A stretch of DNA of 38,310 nucleotides from positions 1 through 38,310 of the forward strand of contig NW_003148484.1 in the NCBI RefSeq assembly GCF_000003605.2, read 5' to 3'. The translations under genes were made by a program, and so were the position numbers. Below are positions 10,887 through 23,370 of the stretch, in pieces. Numbering within the stretch: position 1 is the stretch's first letter; each line of letters begins with the position of its first letter. The notes under the pieces were generated by a model. The model searched no databases. It worked only from the letters and a program-made list of their open reading frames with translations, and was not told the origin of the DNA. The DNA comes from Saccoglossus kowalevskii (taxonomy: Eukaryota; Hemichordata; Enteropneusta; Harrimaniidae).

Positions 10887-11199
10887 GATCTGCCCTGTGT
10901 TACATCCCACTGTGGTGATATGGGTTTTTGATCTGCACCCTGTGTTACATCCCACTTTGGTGATATGGGTTTTTGATCTGCTACCTGTGTTATATCACAC
11001 TGTGGGGATATGGGTTTTTGATCTGCTGCCTGTGTTACATCACGCTGTGGTGATATGGGTTTTTGATCTACACCCTGTGTTATATCCCACTGTGGTGGTA
11101 TGGGTTTTTGATCTGCACCCTGTGTTACATCACACTGTGGTGATGTGGGTTTTTGATCTGCACCCTGTGTTATATCCCACTGTGGTGATATGGGTTTTT
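10887..11199 (+). repeat. 313-bp heptamer HOR (copy 4 of 7)
   Basis: Heptamer with CACTGTGGGGATAT, CACGCTG and GTGATGTGGG monomers in the standard order. Here it is joined directly to the block shared between 4400-5128 and 11099-11827, which overlaps its last monomers. Confidence 0.85.
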
Positions 11200-11456
11200 G
11201 ATCTGCCCTGTGTTACATCCCACTGTGGTGATATGGGTTTTTGATCTGCACCCTGTGTTACATCCCACTGTGGTGATATGGGTTTTTGATCTGCACCCTG
11301 TGTTACATCTCACTGTGGTGATATGGGTTTTTGATCTGCACCCTGTGTTATATCACACTGTGGTGATATGGGTTTTTGATCTGTCCTGTGTTACATCACA
11401 CTGTGGTGATATGGGTTTTTGATCTGCACCCTGTGTTACATCACACTGTGGTGATA

Positions 11457-13010
11457 TGGGTTTTTGATCTGCTACCTTGTGTTACATCACACTGTGGTGA
11501 TATGGGTTTTTGATCTGCACCCTGTGTTACATCACAATGTGGTGATATGGGTTTTTGATCTGCACCCTCTGTTACATCACACTTTGGTGATATGGGTTTT
11601 TGATCTGCCCTGTGTTACATCCCACTGTGGTGATATGGGTTTTTGATCTGCACCCTGTGTTACATCCCACTGTGGTGATATGGGTTTTTGATCTGCACCC
11701 TGTGTTATATCACACTATGGTGATATGGGTTTTGATCTGCCCTGTGTTACATCACACTGTGGTGATATTGGTTTTTGATCTGCCCTGTATTACATCACAC
11801 TGTGGTGATATGGGTTTTTGATCGGCCCTGTGTTACATCACACTGTGGTGATATGGGTTTTTGATCTGCACCCTGTGTTACATCACACTGTGGTGATATG
11901 GGTTTTTGATCTGCTACCTTGTGTTACATCACACTGTGGTGATATGGGTTTTTGATCTGCACCCTGTGTTACATCACACTGTGGTGATATGGGTTTTTGA
12001 TCTGCACCTTGTGTTACATCACACTGGTCATATGGGTTTTTGATCTGCCCTGTGTTACATCACACTGTGGTGATATGGGTTTTTGATCTGCCCTGTGTTA
12101 CATCACACTCTGGTGATATGGGTTTTTGATCTGCACCCTGTGTTACATCACACTGTGGTGATATGGGTTTTTGATCTGCAACCTGTGTTACATCACACTG
12201 TGGTGATATTGGTTTTTGATCTGCACCCTGTGTTACATCACACTGTGGTGATATGGGTTTTTGATCTGCACCCTGTGTTACATCACACTGTGGTGATATT
12301 GGTTTTTGATCTGCACCCTGTGTTACATCACACTATGGTGATATGGGTTTTTGATCTGCACCCTGTGTTACACCCCACTGTGGTGATATGGGTTTTTGAT
12401 CTGCACCTTGTGTTATATCACACTGGTGATATGGGTTTTTGATCTGCACCCTGTGTTATATCACACTGTGGTGATATGTGTTTTTGATCTGCTACCTGTG
12501 TTATATCACACTGTGGTGATATGGGTTTTTGATCTGCACCCTGTGTTACACCCCACTGTGGTGATATGTGTTTTTGATCTGCTACCTGTGTTATATCACA
12601 CTGTGGTGATATGGGTTTTTGATCTGCACCCTGTGTTACATCCCACTGTGGTGATATGTGTTTTTGATCTGCTACCTGTGTTACACCCCACTGTGGTGAT
12701 ATGGGTTTTTGATCTGCACCCTGTGTTATATCACACTGTGGTGATATGGGTTTTTGATCTGCTACCTGTGTTATATCACACTGTGGTGATATGTGTTTTT
12801 GATCTGCACCCTGTTTTAAATCACACTGTGGTGATATGTGTTTTTGATCTGCACCCTGTGTTACATCCCACTGTGGTGATATGGGTTTCTGATCTGCACC
12901 CTGTGTTACATCCCACTGTGGTGATATGGGTTTTTGATCTGCACCCTGTGTTACATCACACTGTGTTTTTGATCTGCGCCCTGTGTTACATCACACTGTG
13001 GTGATATGGG
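11457..13010 (+). repeat. 1.5-kb block reused near 18.2, 23.4 and 34.5 kb
   Basis: Collinear matches are 11457-12340 to 18228-19111 (offset 6771), 11680-12715 to 23381-24417 (offset 11701), and about 11850-13000 to 34480-35630 (offset 22630). Landmarks are GCTACCTTG, CACTGGTCATATG, CACTCTGG, GATATTGG, CACTATGG, then CACTGGTGAT. The 34.5-kb version keeps the same spacing but has different monomers in the middle of its last 600 bp. Part of it (12390-12925) also matches 26482-27017 at offset 14092. Confidence 0.82.
12949..12983 (+). repeat. 35-bp deleted monomer (CACTGTGTTTTTGATC)
   Basis: CACTGTG runs straight into TTTTTGATC near 12959-12973, a 10-base loss of GTGATATGGG between two copies of GTG/GGG-like sequence. 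The same deletion occurs near 35589-35603, offset 22630, the same offset as the larger shared block. This rare event therefore marks common ancestry of the two regions. The next monomer reads GCGCCC here and GCACCC at the second site. Confidence 0.8.
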
Positions 13011-13024
13011 TTTTTGATCTGTCC

Positions 13025-14765
13025 TGTGTTACATCACACTGTGGTGATATGGGTTTTTGATCTGCACCCTGTGTTACATCACACTGTGGTGATATGGATT
13101 TTTGATCTGCTACCTTGTGTTACATCACACTGTGGTGATATGGGTTTTTGATCTACACCCTGTGTTACATCACAATGTGGTGATATAGGTTTTTGATCTG
13201 CACCCTCTGTTACATCACACTTTGGTGATATGGGTTTTTGATCTGCCCTGTGTTACATCCCACTGTGGTGATATGGGTTTTTGATCTGCACCCTGTGTTA
13301 CATCACACTGTGGTGATATGGGTTTTTGATCTGCCCTGTGTTACATCACACTGTGGTGATATGGGTTTTTGATCTGCACCCTGTGTTACATCACACTGTG
13401 GTGATATGGTTTTTTTTATCTGCCCTGTGTTACATCACACTGTGGTGATATGGGTTTTTGATCTACACCCTGTGTTACATCACACTGTGGTGATATGGGT
13501 TTTTGATCTGCCCTGTGTTACATCACACTGTGTGTGATATGGGTTTTTGATCTGCTACCTGTGTTACATCACACTGTGGTGATATGGGTTTTTGATCTGC
13601 ACCCTGTGTTACATCACACTGTGGTGATATGGGTTTTTAATCTGCACCTTGTGTTACATCACACTGGTCATATGGGTTTTTGATCTGCCCTGTGTTACAT
13701 CACACTGTGGTGATATGGGTTTTTGATCTGCCCTGTGTTACATCACACTGTGGTGATATGGGTTTTTGATCTGCACCCTGTGTTACATCACACTGTGGTG
13801 ATATGGGTTTTTGATCTGCACCCTGTGTTACATCACACTGTGGTGATATGGGTTTTTGATCTGCACCCTGTGTTACATCACACTGTGGTGATATTGGTTT
13901 TTGATCTGCACCCTGTGTTACATCACACTATGGTGATATGGGTTTTTGATCTGCACCCTGTGTTACACCCCACTGTGGTGATATGGGTTTTTGATCTGCA
14001 CCCTGTGTTATATCACACTGGTGATATGGGTTTTTGATCTGCACCCTGTGTTACATCACACTGTGGTGATATGTGTTTTTGATCTGCTACCTGTGTTATA
14101 TCACACTGTGGTGATATGGGTTTTTGATCTGCACCCTGTGTTACATCACACTGTGGTGATATGGGTTTCTGATCTGCACCCTGTGTTATATCACACTGGT
14201 GATATGGGTTTTTGATCTGCACCCTGTGTTATATCACACTGTGGTGATATGTGTTTTTGATCTGCACCCTGTTTTAAATCACACTGTGGTGATATGTGTT
14301 TTTGATCTGCTACCTGTGTTACACCCCACTGTGGTGATATGGGTTTTTGATCTGCACCCTGTGTTATATCACACTGTGGTGATATGTGTTTTTGATCTGC
14401 ACCCTGTTTTAAATCACACTGTGGTGATATGTGTTTTTGATCTGCTACTTGTGTTACACCCCACTGTGGTGATATGGGTTTTTGATCTGCTACCTGTGTT
14501 ATATCACACTGTGGTGATATGTGTTTTTGATCTGCACCCTGTTTTAAATCACACTGTGGTGATATGTGTTTTTGATCTGCACCCTGTGTTACATCCCACT
14601 GTGGTGATATGGGTTTCTGATCTGCACCCTGTGTTACATCCCACTGTGGTGATATGGGTTTTTGATCTGCACCCTGTGTTACATCACACTGTGGTGATAT
14701 GTGTTTTTGATCTGCACCCTGTGTTACATCCCACTGTGGTGATATGGGTTTTTTGATCTGCACCC
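13025..14765 (+). repeat. 1741-bp HOR, tandem copy 1
   Basis: Landmarks include a GATATAGG monomer near 13181, a T8 marker at 13406, CTGTGTGTGATAT near 13528, CACTGGTCATATG, GATATTGG, and three TTTTAAATC monomers in the 135-bp trimer context. The following copy starts at about 14766. The period equals that between T8 markers at 6944 and 8685, although the monomer content differs, which is probably coincidence. Confidence 0.85.
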
Positions 14766-16317
14766 TGTGTTACATCACACTGTGGTGATATGGGTTTTTG
14801 ATCTGCACCCTGTGTTACATCACACTGTGGTGATATGGATTTTTGATCTGCTACCTTGTGTTACATCACACTGTGGTGATATGGGTTTTTGATCTACACC
14901 CTGTGTTACATCACAATGTGGTGATATAGGTTTTTGATCTGCACCCTCTGTTACATCACACTTTGGTGATATGGGTTTTTGATCTGCCCTGTGTTACATC
15001 CCACTGTGGTGATATGGGTTTTTGATCTGCACCCTGTGTTACATCACACTGTGGTGATATGGGTTTTTGATCTGCCCTGTGTTACATCACACTGTGGTGA
15101 TATGGGTTTTTGATCTGCACCCTGTGTTACATCACACTGTGGTGATATGGTTTTTTTTATCTGCCCTGTGTTACATCACACTGTGGTGATATGGGTTTTT
15201 GATCTACACCCTGTGTTACATCACACTGTGGTGATATGGGTTTTTGATCTGCCCTGTGTTACATCACACTGTGTGTGATATGGGTTTTTGATCTGCTACC
15301 TGTGTTACATCACACTGTGGTGATATGGGTTTTTGATCTGCACCCTGTGTTACATCACACTGTGGTGATATGGGTTTTTAATCTGCACCTTGTGTTACAT
15401 CACACTGGTCATATGGGTTTTTGATCTGCCCTGTGTTACATCACACTGTGGTGATATGGGTTTTTGATCTGCCCTGTGTTACATCACACTGTGGTGATAT
15501 GGGTTTTTGATCTGCACCCTGTGTTACATCACACTGTGGTGATATGGGTTTTTGATCTGCACCCTGTGTTACATCACACTGTGGTGATATTGGTTTTTGA
15601 TCTGCACCCTGTGTTACATCACACTATGGTGATATGGGTTTTTGATCTGCACCCTGTGTTACACCCCACTGTGGTGATATGGGTTTTTGATCTGCACCCT
15701 GTGTTATATCACACTGGTGATATGGGTTTTTGATCTGCACCCTGTGTTACATCACACTGTGGTGATATGTGTTTTTGATCTGCTACCTGTGTTATATCAC
15801 ACTGTGGTGATATGGGTTTTTGATCTGCACCCTGTGTTACATCACACTGTGGTGATATGGGTTTCTGATCTGCACCCTGTGTTATATCACACTGGTGATA
15901 TGGGTTTTTGATCTGCACCCTGTGTTATATCACACTGTGGTGATATGTGTTTTTGATCTGCACCCTGTTTTAAATCACACTGTGGTGATATGTGTTTTTG
16001 ATCTGCTACCTGTGTTACACCCCACTGTGGTGATATGGGTTTTTGATCTGCTACCTGTGTTATATCACACTGTGGTGATATGTGTTTTTGATCTGCGCCC
16101 TGTTTTAAATCACACTGTGGTGATATGTGTTTTTGATCTGCACCCTGTGTTACATCCCACTGTGGTGATATGGGTTTCTGATCTGCACCCTGTGTTACAT
16201 CCCACTGTGGTGATATGGGTTTTTGATCTGCACCCTGTGTTACATCACACTGTGGTGATATGTGTTTTTGATCTGCACCCTGTGTTACATCCCACTGTGG
16301 TGATATGGGTTTTTTGA
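14766..16317 (+). repeat. 1741-bp HOR, tandem copy 2 with two losses
   Basis: This starts in register with copy 1 at offset 1741 (GATATAGG near 14922, T8 at 15147). The offset then drops to 1696 after one 45-bp monomer is missing between about 15480 and 15600. It drops to 1561 after one 135-bp trimer is missing near 16030. A private GCGCCC change lies near 16096. Both copies end in a T6 run (GGGTTTTTTGATC), near 14749 and 16310, so that extra T predates the duplication. Confidence 0.85.
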
Positions 16318-16538
16318 TCTGCACCCTGTGTTACATCCCACTGTGGTGATATGGGTTTTTGATCTGCACCCTGTGTTACATCCCACTGTGGTGATATGGG
16401 TTTTTGATCTGCACCCTGTGTTACATCACACTGTGGTGATATGGGTTTTTGATCTGTCCTGTGTTACATCACACTCTGGTGATATGGGTTTTTGATCTGC
16501 ACCCTGTGTTACATCACACTGTGGTGATATGGATTTTT

Positions 16539-17072
16539 GATCTGCTACCTTGTGTTACATCACACTGTGGTGATATGGGTTTTTGATCTACACCCTGTGT
16601 TACATCACAATGTGGTGATATGGGTTTTTGATCTGCACCCTCTGTTACATCACACTTTGGTGATATGGGTTTTTGATCTGCCCTGTGTTACATCCCACTG
16701 TGGTGATATGGGTTTTTGATCTGCACCCTGTGTTACATCACACTGTGGTGATATGGGTTTTTGATCTGCCCTGTGTTACATCACACTGTGGTGATATGGA
16801 TTTTTGATCTGCTGCCTTGTGTTACATCACACTGTGGTGATATGGGTTTTTGATCTACACCCTCTGTTACATCACAATGTGGTGATATGGGTTTTTGATC
16901 TGCACCCTCTGTTACATCACACTTTGGTGATATGGGTTTTTGATCTGCCCTGTGTTACATCCCACTGTGGTGATATGGGTTTTTGATCTGCACCCTGTGT
17001 TACATCACACTGTGGTGATATGGGTTTTTGATCTGCCCTGTGTTACATCACACTGTGGTGATATGGGTTTTT
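16539..17072 (+). repeat. 267-bp hexamer HOR, tandem pair 3
   Basis: Two hexamers in the standard order. The second has GCTGCCTTG in place of GCTACCTTG (near 16811) and CTCTG in two adjacent monomers. A T9 marker follows at 17108, as the T8/T9 marker follows other hexamer stretches near 10339, 13406 and 19917. Confidence 0.85.
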
Positions 17073-17602
17073 GATCTGCACCCTGTGTTACATCACACTG
17101 TGGTGATATGGTTTTTTTTTATCTGCCCTGTGTTACATCACACTGTGGTGATATGGGTTTTTGATCTACACCCTGTGTTACAGCACACTGTGGTGATATG
17201 GGTTTTTGATCTACACCCTGTGTTACAGCACACTGTGGTAATATGGGTTTTTGATCTGCACCCTGTGTTACATCCCACTGTGGTGATATGGGTTTTTGAT
17301 CTGCACCCTGTGTTACATCACACTGTGGTGATATGTGTTTTTGATCTGCACCCTGTGTTACATCCCACTGTGGTGGTATGGGTTTTTGATCTGCACCCTG
17401 TGTTACATCCCACTGTGGTGATATGGGTTTTTGATCTGCACCCTGTGTTACATCCCACTGTGGTGACATGGGTTTTTGATCTGCACCCTGTGTTACATCA
17501 CACTGTGGTGATATGGGTTTTTGATCTGTCCTGTGTTACATCACACTGTGGTGATATGGGTTTTTGATCTGCACCATGTGTTACATCACACTGTGGTGAT
17601 AT

Positions 17603-18270
17603 GGGTTTTTGATCTGCACCCTGTGTTACACCCCACTGTGGTGATATGGGTTTTTGATCTGCCCTGTGTTACATCCCACTGTGGTGATATGGGTTTTTGA
17701 TCTGCACCCTGTGTTACATCCCACTTTGGTGATATGGGTTTTTGATCTGCTACCTGTGTTATATCACACTGTGGGGATATGGGTTTTTGATCTGCTGCCT
17801 GTGTTACATCACGCTGTGGTGATATGGGTTTTTGATCTACACCCTGTGTTATATCCCACTGTGGTGGTATGGGTTTTTGATCTGCACCCTGTGTTACATC
17901 ACACTGTGGTGATATGGGTTTTTGATCTGCACCCTGTGTTACATCCCACTGTGGTGATATGGGTTTTTGATCTGCACCCTGTGTTACATCCCACTATGGT
18001 GATATGGGTTTTTGATCTGCACCCTGTGTTACATCCCACTGTGGTGATATGAGTTTTTGATCTGCACCCTGTGTTATATCACACTGTGGTGATATGGGTT
18101 TTTGATCTGTCCTGTGTTACATCACACTGTGGTGATATGGGTTTTTGATCTGCACCCTGTGTTACATCACACTGTGGTGATATGGGTTTTTGATCTGCAC
18201 CCTGTGTTACATCACACTGTGGTGATATGGGTTTTTGATCTGCTACCTTGTGTTACATCACACTGTGGTA
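17603..18270 (+). repeat. 0.67-kb block repeated at 37643-38310
   Basis: The constant offset is 20040. Shared landmarks are the 43-bp/ATCCCAC start, CACTTTGG, CACTGTGGGGATAT, CACGCTG, GTGGTGGTATG, CACTATGGTG in an ATCCCAC monomer, and ATGAGTTTTTGATC. The later copy has two GATATGCACC changes. The match runs to the window end. Confidence 0.85.
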
Positions 18271-18720
18271 ATATGGGTTTTTGATCTGCACCCTGTGTTA
18301 CATCACAATGTGGTGATATGGGTTTTTGATCTGCACCCTCTGTTACATCACACTTTGGTGATATGGGTTTTTGATCTGCCCTGTGTTACATCCCACTGTG
18401 GTGATATGGGTTTTTGATCTGCACCCTGTGTTACATCCCACTGTGGTGATATGGGTTTTTGATCTGCATCCTGTGTTACATCACACTATGGTGATATGGG
18501 TTTTGATCTGCCCTGTGTTACATCACACTGTGGTGATATTGGTTTTTGATCTGCCCTGTATTACATCACACTGTGGTGATATGGGTTTTTGATCGGCCCT
18601 GTGTTACATCACACTGTGGTGATATGGGTTTTTGATCTGCACCCTGTGTTACATCACACTGTGGTGATATGGGTTTTTGATCTGCTACCTTGTGTTACAT
18701 CACACTGTGGTGATATGGGT

Positions 18721-19186
18721 TTTTGATCTGCACCCTGTGTTACATCACACTGTGGTGATATGGGTTTTTGATCTGCACCTTGTGTTACATCACACTGGTC
18801 ATATGGGTTTTTGATCTGCCCTGTGTTACATCACACTGTGGTGATATGGATTTTTGATCTGCCCTGTGTTACATCACACTGTGGTGATTTGGGTTTTTGA
18901 TCTGCACCCTGTGTTACATCACACTGTGGTGATATGGGTTTTTGATCTGCACCCTGTGTTACATCACACTGTGGTGATATTGGTTTTTGATCTGCACCCT
19001 GTGTTACATCACACTGTGGTGATGTGGGTTTTTGATCTGCACCCTGTGTTACATCACACTGTGGTGATATTGGTTTTTGATCTGCACCCTGTGTTACATC
19101 ACACTATGGTGATATGGGTTTTTGATCTGCACCCTGTGTTACACCCCACTGTGGTGATATGGGTTTTTGATCTGCACCCTGTGTTA
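18721..19186 (+). repeat. 0.47-kb block repeated at 36443-36908
   Basis: The constant offset is 17722. The shared and otherwise rare change GTGATTTGGG (near 18886 and 36608) sits beside a GGATTTTTGATCTGCCC junction, a GATGTGGG monomer flanked by two GATATTGG monomers, CACTATGG and ACACCCC. The copies part where TTACATC stands against TTATATC near 19176. Confidence 0.82.
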
Positions 19187-19346
19187 CATCACACTGTGGT
19201 GATATGGGTTTTTGATCTGCACCCTGTGTTACATCACACTGTGGTGATATGGGTTTTTGATCTGTCCTGTGTTACATCACACTGTGGTGATATGGGTTTT
19301 TGATCTGCACCCTGTGTTACATCACACTGTGGTGATATGGATTTTT

Positions 19347-19881
19347 GATCTGCTACCTTGTGTTACATCACACTGTGGTGATATGGGTTTTTGATCTACA
19401 CCCTGTGTTACATCACTATGTGGTGATATGGGTTTTTGATCTGCACCCTCTGTTACATCACACTTTGGTGATATGGGTGTTTGATATGCCCTGTGTTACA
19501 TCCCACTGTGGTGATATGGGTTTTTGATCTGCACCCTGTGTTACATCACACTGTGGTGATATGGGTTTTTGATCTGCCCTGTGTTACATCACACTGTGGT
19601 GATATGGATTTTTGATCTGCTACCTTGTGTTACATCACACTGTGGTGATATGGGTTTTTGATCTACACCCTGTGTTACATCACAATGTGGTGATATGGGT
19701 TTTTGATCTGCACCCTCTGTTACATCACACTTTGGTGATATGGGTTTTTGATCTGCCCTGTGTTACATCCCACTGTGGTGATATGGGTTTTTTGATCTGC
19801 ACCCTGTGTTACATCACACTGTGGTGATATGGGTTTTTGATCTGCCCTGTGTTACATCACACTGTGGTGATATGGGTTTTT
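19347..19881 (+). repeat. 267-bp hexamer HOR, tandem pair 4
   Basis: The standard monomer order occurs twice. The first copy carries CACTATG and GTGTTTGATATGCCC, as at 1779; the second carries CACAATG. One extra T (GGGTTTTTTGATC near 19789) lengthens the second copy to 268. A T9 marker follows at 19917. Confidence 0.85.
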
Positions 19882-20866
19882 GATCTGCACCCTGTGTTAC
19901 ATCACACTGTGGTGATATGGTTTTTTTTTATCTGCCCTGTGTTACATCACACTGTGGTGATATGGGTTTTTGATCTACACCCTGTGTTACAGCACACTGT
20001 GGTGATATGGGTTTTTGATCTACACCCTGTGTTACAGCACACTGTGGTAATATGGGTTTTTGATCTGCACCCTGTGTTACATCCCACTGTAGTGATATGG
20101 GTTTTTGATCTGCACCCTGTGTTACATCACACTGTGGTGATATGTGTTTTTGATCTGCACCCTGTGTTACATCCCACTGTGGTGGTATGGGTTTTTGATC
20201 TGCACCCTGTGTTACATCCCACTGTGGTGATATGGGTTTTTGATCTGCACCCTGTTACATCCCACTGTGGTGACATAGGTTTTTGATCTGCACCCTGTGT
20301 TACATCACACTGTGGTGATATGGGTTTTTGATCTGTCCTGTGTTACAGCACACTGTGGTAATATGGGTTTTTGATCTGCACCCTGTGTTACATCCCACTG
20401 TGGTGATATGGGTTTTTGATCTGCACCCTGTGTTACATCACACTGTGGTGATATGTGTTTTTGATCTGCACCCTGTGTTACATCCCACTGTGGTGGTATG
20501 GGTTTTTGATCTGCACCCTGTGTTACATCCCACTGTGGTGATATGGGTTTTTGATCTGCACCCTGTGTTACATCCCACTGTGGTGACATGGGTTTTTGAT
20601 CTGCACCCTGTGTTACATCCCACTGTGGTGACATGGGTTTTTGATCTGCACCCTGTGTTACATCACACTGTGGTGATAAGGGTTTTTGATCTGTCCTGTG
20701 TTACATCACACTGTGGTGATATGGGTTTTTGATCTGCACCCTGTGTTACATCACACTGTGGTGATATGGGTTTTTGATCTGCACCCTGTGTTACATCACA
20801 CTGTGGGTGATATGGGTTTTTGATCTGCACCCTGTGTTACACCCCACTGTGGTGATATGGGTTTTT

Positions 20867-22249
20867 GATCTGCCCTGTGTTACATCCCACTGTGGTGATA
20901 TGGGTTTTTGATCTGCACCCTGTGTTACATCCCACTTTGGTGATATGGGTTTTTGATCTGCTACCTGTGTTATATCACACTGTGGGGATATGGGTTTTTG
21001 ATCTGCTGCCTGTGTTACATCACGCTGTGGTGATATGGGTTTTTGATCTACACCCTGTGTTATATCCCACTGTGGTGGTATGGGTTTTTGATCTGCACCC
21101 TGTGTTACATCACACTGTGGTGATGTGGGTTTTTGATCTGCACCCTGTGTTATATCCCACTGTGGTGATATGGGTTTTTGATCTGCCCTGTGTTACATCC
21201 CACTGTGGTGATATGGGTTTTTGATCTGCACCCTGTGTTACATCACACTGTGGTGATATGGGTTTTTGATCTGCCCTGTGTTACATCACACTGTGGTGAT
21301 ATGGGTTTTTGATCTGCCCTGTGTTACATCACACTGTGGTGATATGGGTTTTTGATCTGCACCCTGTGTTACATCACACTGTGGTGATATGGTTTTTTTT
21401 TATCTGCCCTGTGTTACATCACACTGTGGTGATATGGGTTTTTGATCTACACCCTGTGTTACAGCACACTGTGGTGATATGGGTTTTTGATCTACACCCT
21501 GTGTTACAGCACACTGTGGTAATATGGGTTTTTGATCTGCACCCTGTGTTACATCCCACTGTAGTGATATGGGTTTTTGATCTGCACCCTGTGTTACATC
21601 ACACTGTGGTGATATGTGTTTTTGATCTGCACCCTGTGTTACATCCCACTGTGGTGGTATGGGTTTTTGATCTGCACCCTGTGTTACATCCCACTGTGGT
21701 GACATGGGTTTTTGATCTGCACCCTGTGTTACATCACACTGTGGTGATATGGGTTTTTGATCTGTCCTGTGTTACATCACACTGTGGTGATATGGGTTTT
21801 TGATCTGCACCCTGTGTTACATCACACTGTGGTGATATGGGTTTTTGATCTGCACCCTGTGTTACATCACACTGTGGGTGATATGGGTTTTGATCTGCAC
21901 CCTGTGTTACACCCCACTGTGGTGATATGGGTTTTTGATCTGCCCTGTGTTACATCCCACTGTGGTGATATGGGTTTTTGATCTGCACCCTGTGTTACAT
22001 CCCACTTTGGTGATATGGGTTTTTGATCTGCTACCTGTGTTATATCACACTGTGGGGATATGGGTTTTTGATCTGCTGCCTGTGTTACATCACGCTGTGG
22101 TGATATGGGTTTTTGATCTACACCCTGTGTTATATCCCACTGTGGTGGTATGGGTTTTTGATCTGCACCCTGTGTTACATCACACTGTGGTGATGTGGGT
22201 TTTTGATCTGCACCCTGTGTTATATCCCACTGTGGTGATATGGGTTTTT
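20867..22249 (+). repeat. two 313-bp heptamers spaced 1070 bp (copies 5 and 6)
   Basis: Heptamers start at 20867 and 21937 and are separated by monomers with a T9 marker (21389), TTACAGCAC, GTGGTAATATG, CTGTAGTGATATG and GACATGGG. The CTGTAGTGATATG change at about 21559 is also seen near 20089, which links this stretch to the T9 unit that starts at 19917. Confidence 0.85.
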
Positions 22250-22692
22250 GATCTGCCCTGTGTTACATCCCACTGTGGTGATATGGGTTTTTGATCTGCC
22301 CTGTGTTACATCACACTGTGGTGATATGGGTTTTTGATCTGCACCCTGTGTTACATCACACTGTGGTGATATGGTTTTTTTTATCTGCCCTGTGTTACAT
22401 CACACTGTGGTGATATGGGTTTTTGATCTGCACCCTGTGTTACAGCACACTGTGGTGATATGGGTTTTTGATCTACACCCTGTGTTACAGCACACTGTGG
22501 TAATATGGGTTTTTGATCTGCACCCTGTGTTACATCCCACTGTGGTGATATGGGTTTTTGATCTGCACCCTGTGTTACATCACACTGTGGTGATATGGGT
22601 TTTTGATATGCCCTGTGTTACATCACACTGTGGTGATATGGGTTTTTGATCCGCACACTGCGTTACATCACACTGTGGTGATATGTGTTTTT

Positions 22693-23210
22693 GATCTGCC
22701 CTGTGTTACATCACACTGTGGTGATATGTGTTTTTGATCTGCCCTGTGTTACATCACACTGTGGTGATATGGGTTTTTGATCTGCCCTGTGTTACATCAC
22801 ACTGTGGTGATATGTGTTTTTGATCTGCCCTGTGTTACATCACACTGTGGTGATATGGGTTTTTGATCTGCCCTGTGTTACATCACACTGTGGTGATATG
22901 GGTTTTTGATCTGCCCTGTGTTACATCACACTGTGGTGATATGGATATTTGATCTGCCCTGTGTTACATCACACTGCGGTGATATGGGTTTTTGATCCGC
23001 ACCCTGTGTTACATCACACTGTGGTGATATGTGTTTTTGATCTGGCCTGTGTTACATCACACTGTGGTGATATGTGTTTTTGATCTGGCCTGTGTTACAT
23101 CACACTGTGGTGATATGTGTTTTTGATCTGCCCTGTGTTACATCACACTGTGGTGATATGGATATTTGATCTGCCCTGTGTTACATCACACTGCGGTGAT
23201 ATGGGTTTTT
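22693..23210 (+). repeat. run of 43-bp monomers
   Basis: Twelve monomers, eleven of 43 bp and one of 45 bp (22994-23038), total exactly 518 bp. Elsewhere 43-bp monomers are mostly isolated among 45-bp ones. Private variants are GGATATTTGATC (22943 and 23160), CACTGCGGTGAT (near 22973 and 23190), GATCCGCACC (22994 and 23211) and GATCTGGCC (23039 and 23082). A 217-bp sub-period (45 + 4 x 43) repeats from 22941 to 23158, partially. The shift of 43 keeps no frame open, so this stretch has no long reading frame. Confidence 0.9.
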
Positions 23211-23370
23211 GATCCGCACCCTGTGTTACATCACACTGTGGTGATATGGGTTTTTGATCTGCACCCTGTGTTACATCACACTGCGGTGATATGGGTTTTT
23301 GATCCGCACCCTGTGTTACATCACACTGTGGTGATATGGGTTTTTGATCTGCACCCTGTGTTACATCACA
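23191..23370 (+). repeat. 90-bp dimer, two exact copies
   Basis: Copies at 23191-23280 and 23281-23370 each pair a CACTGCGGTGAT/GATCCGCACC monomer with a plain one. The dimer sits directly after the 43-bp run and shares its CpG-containing variants, so it probably arose from the last monomers of that run. Confidence 0.88.
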
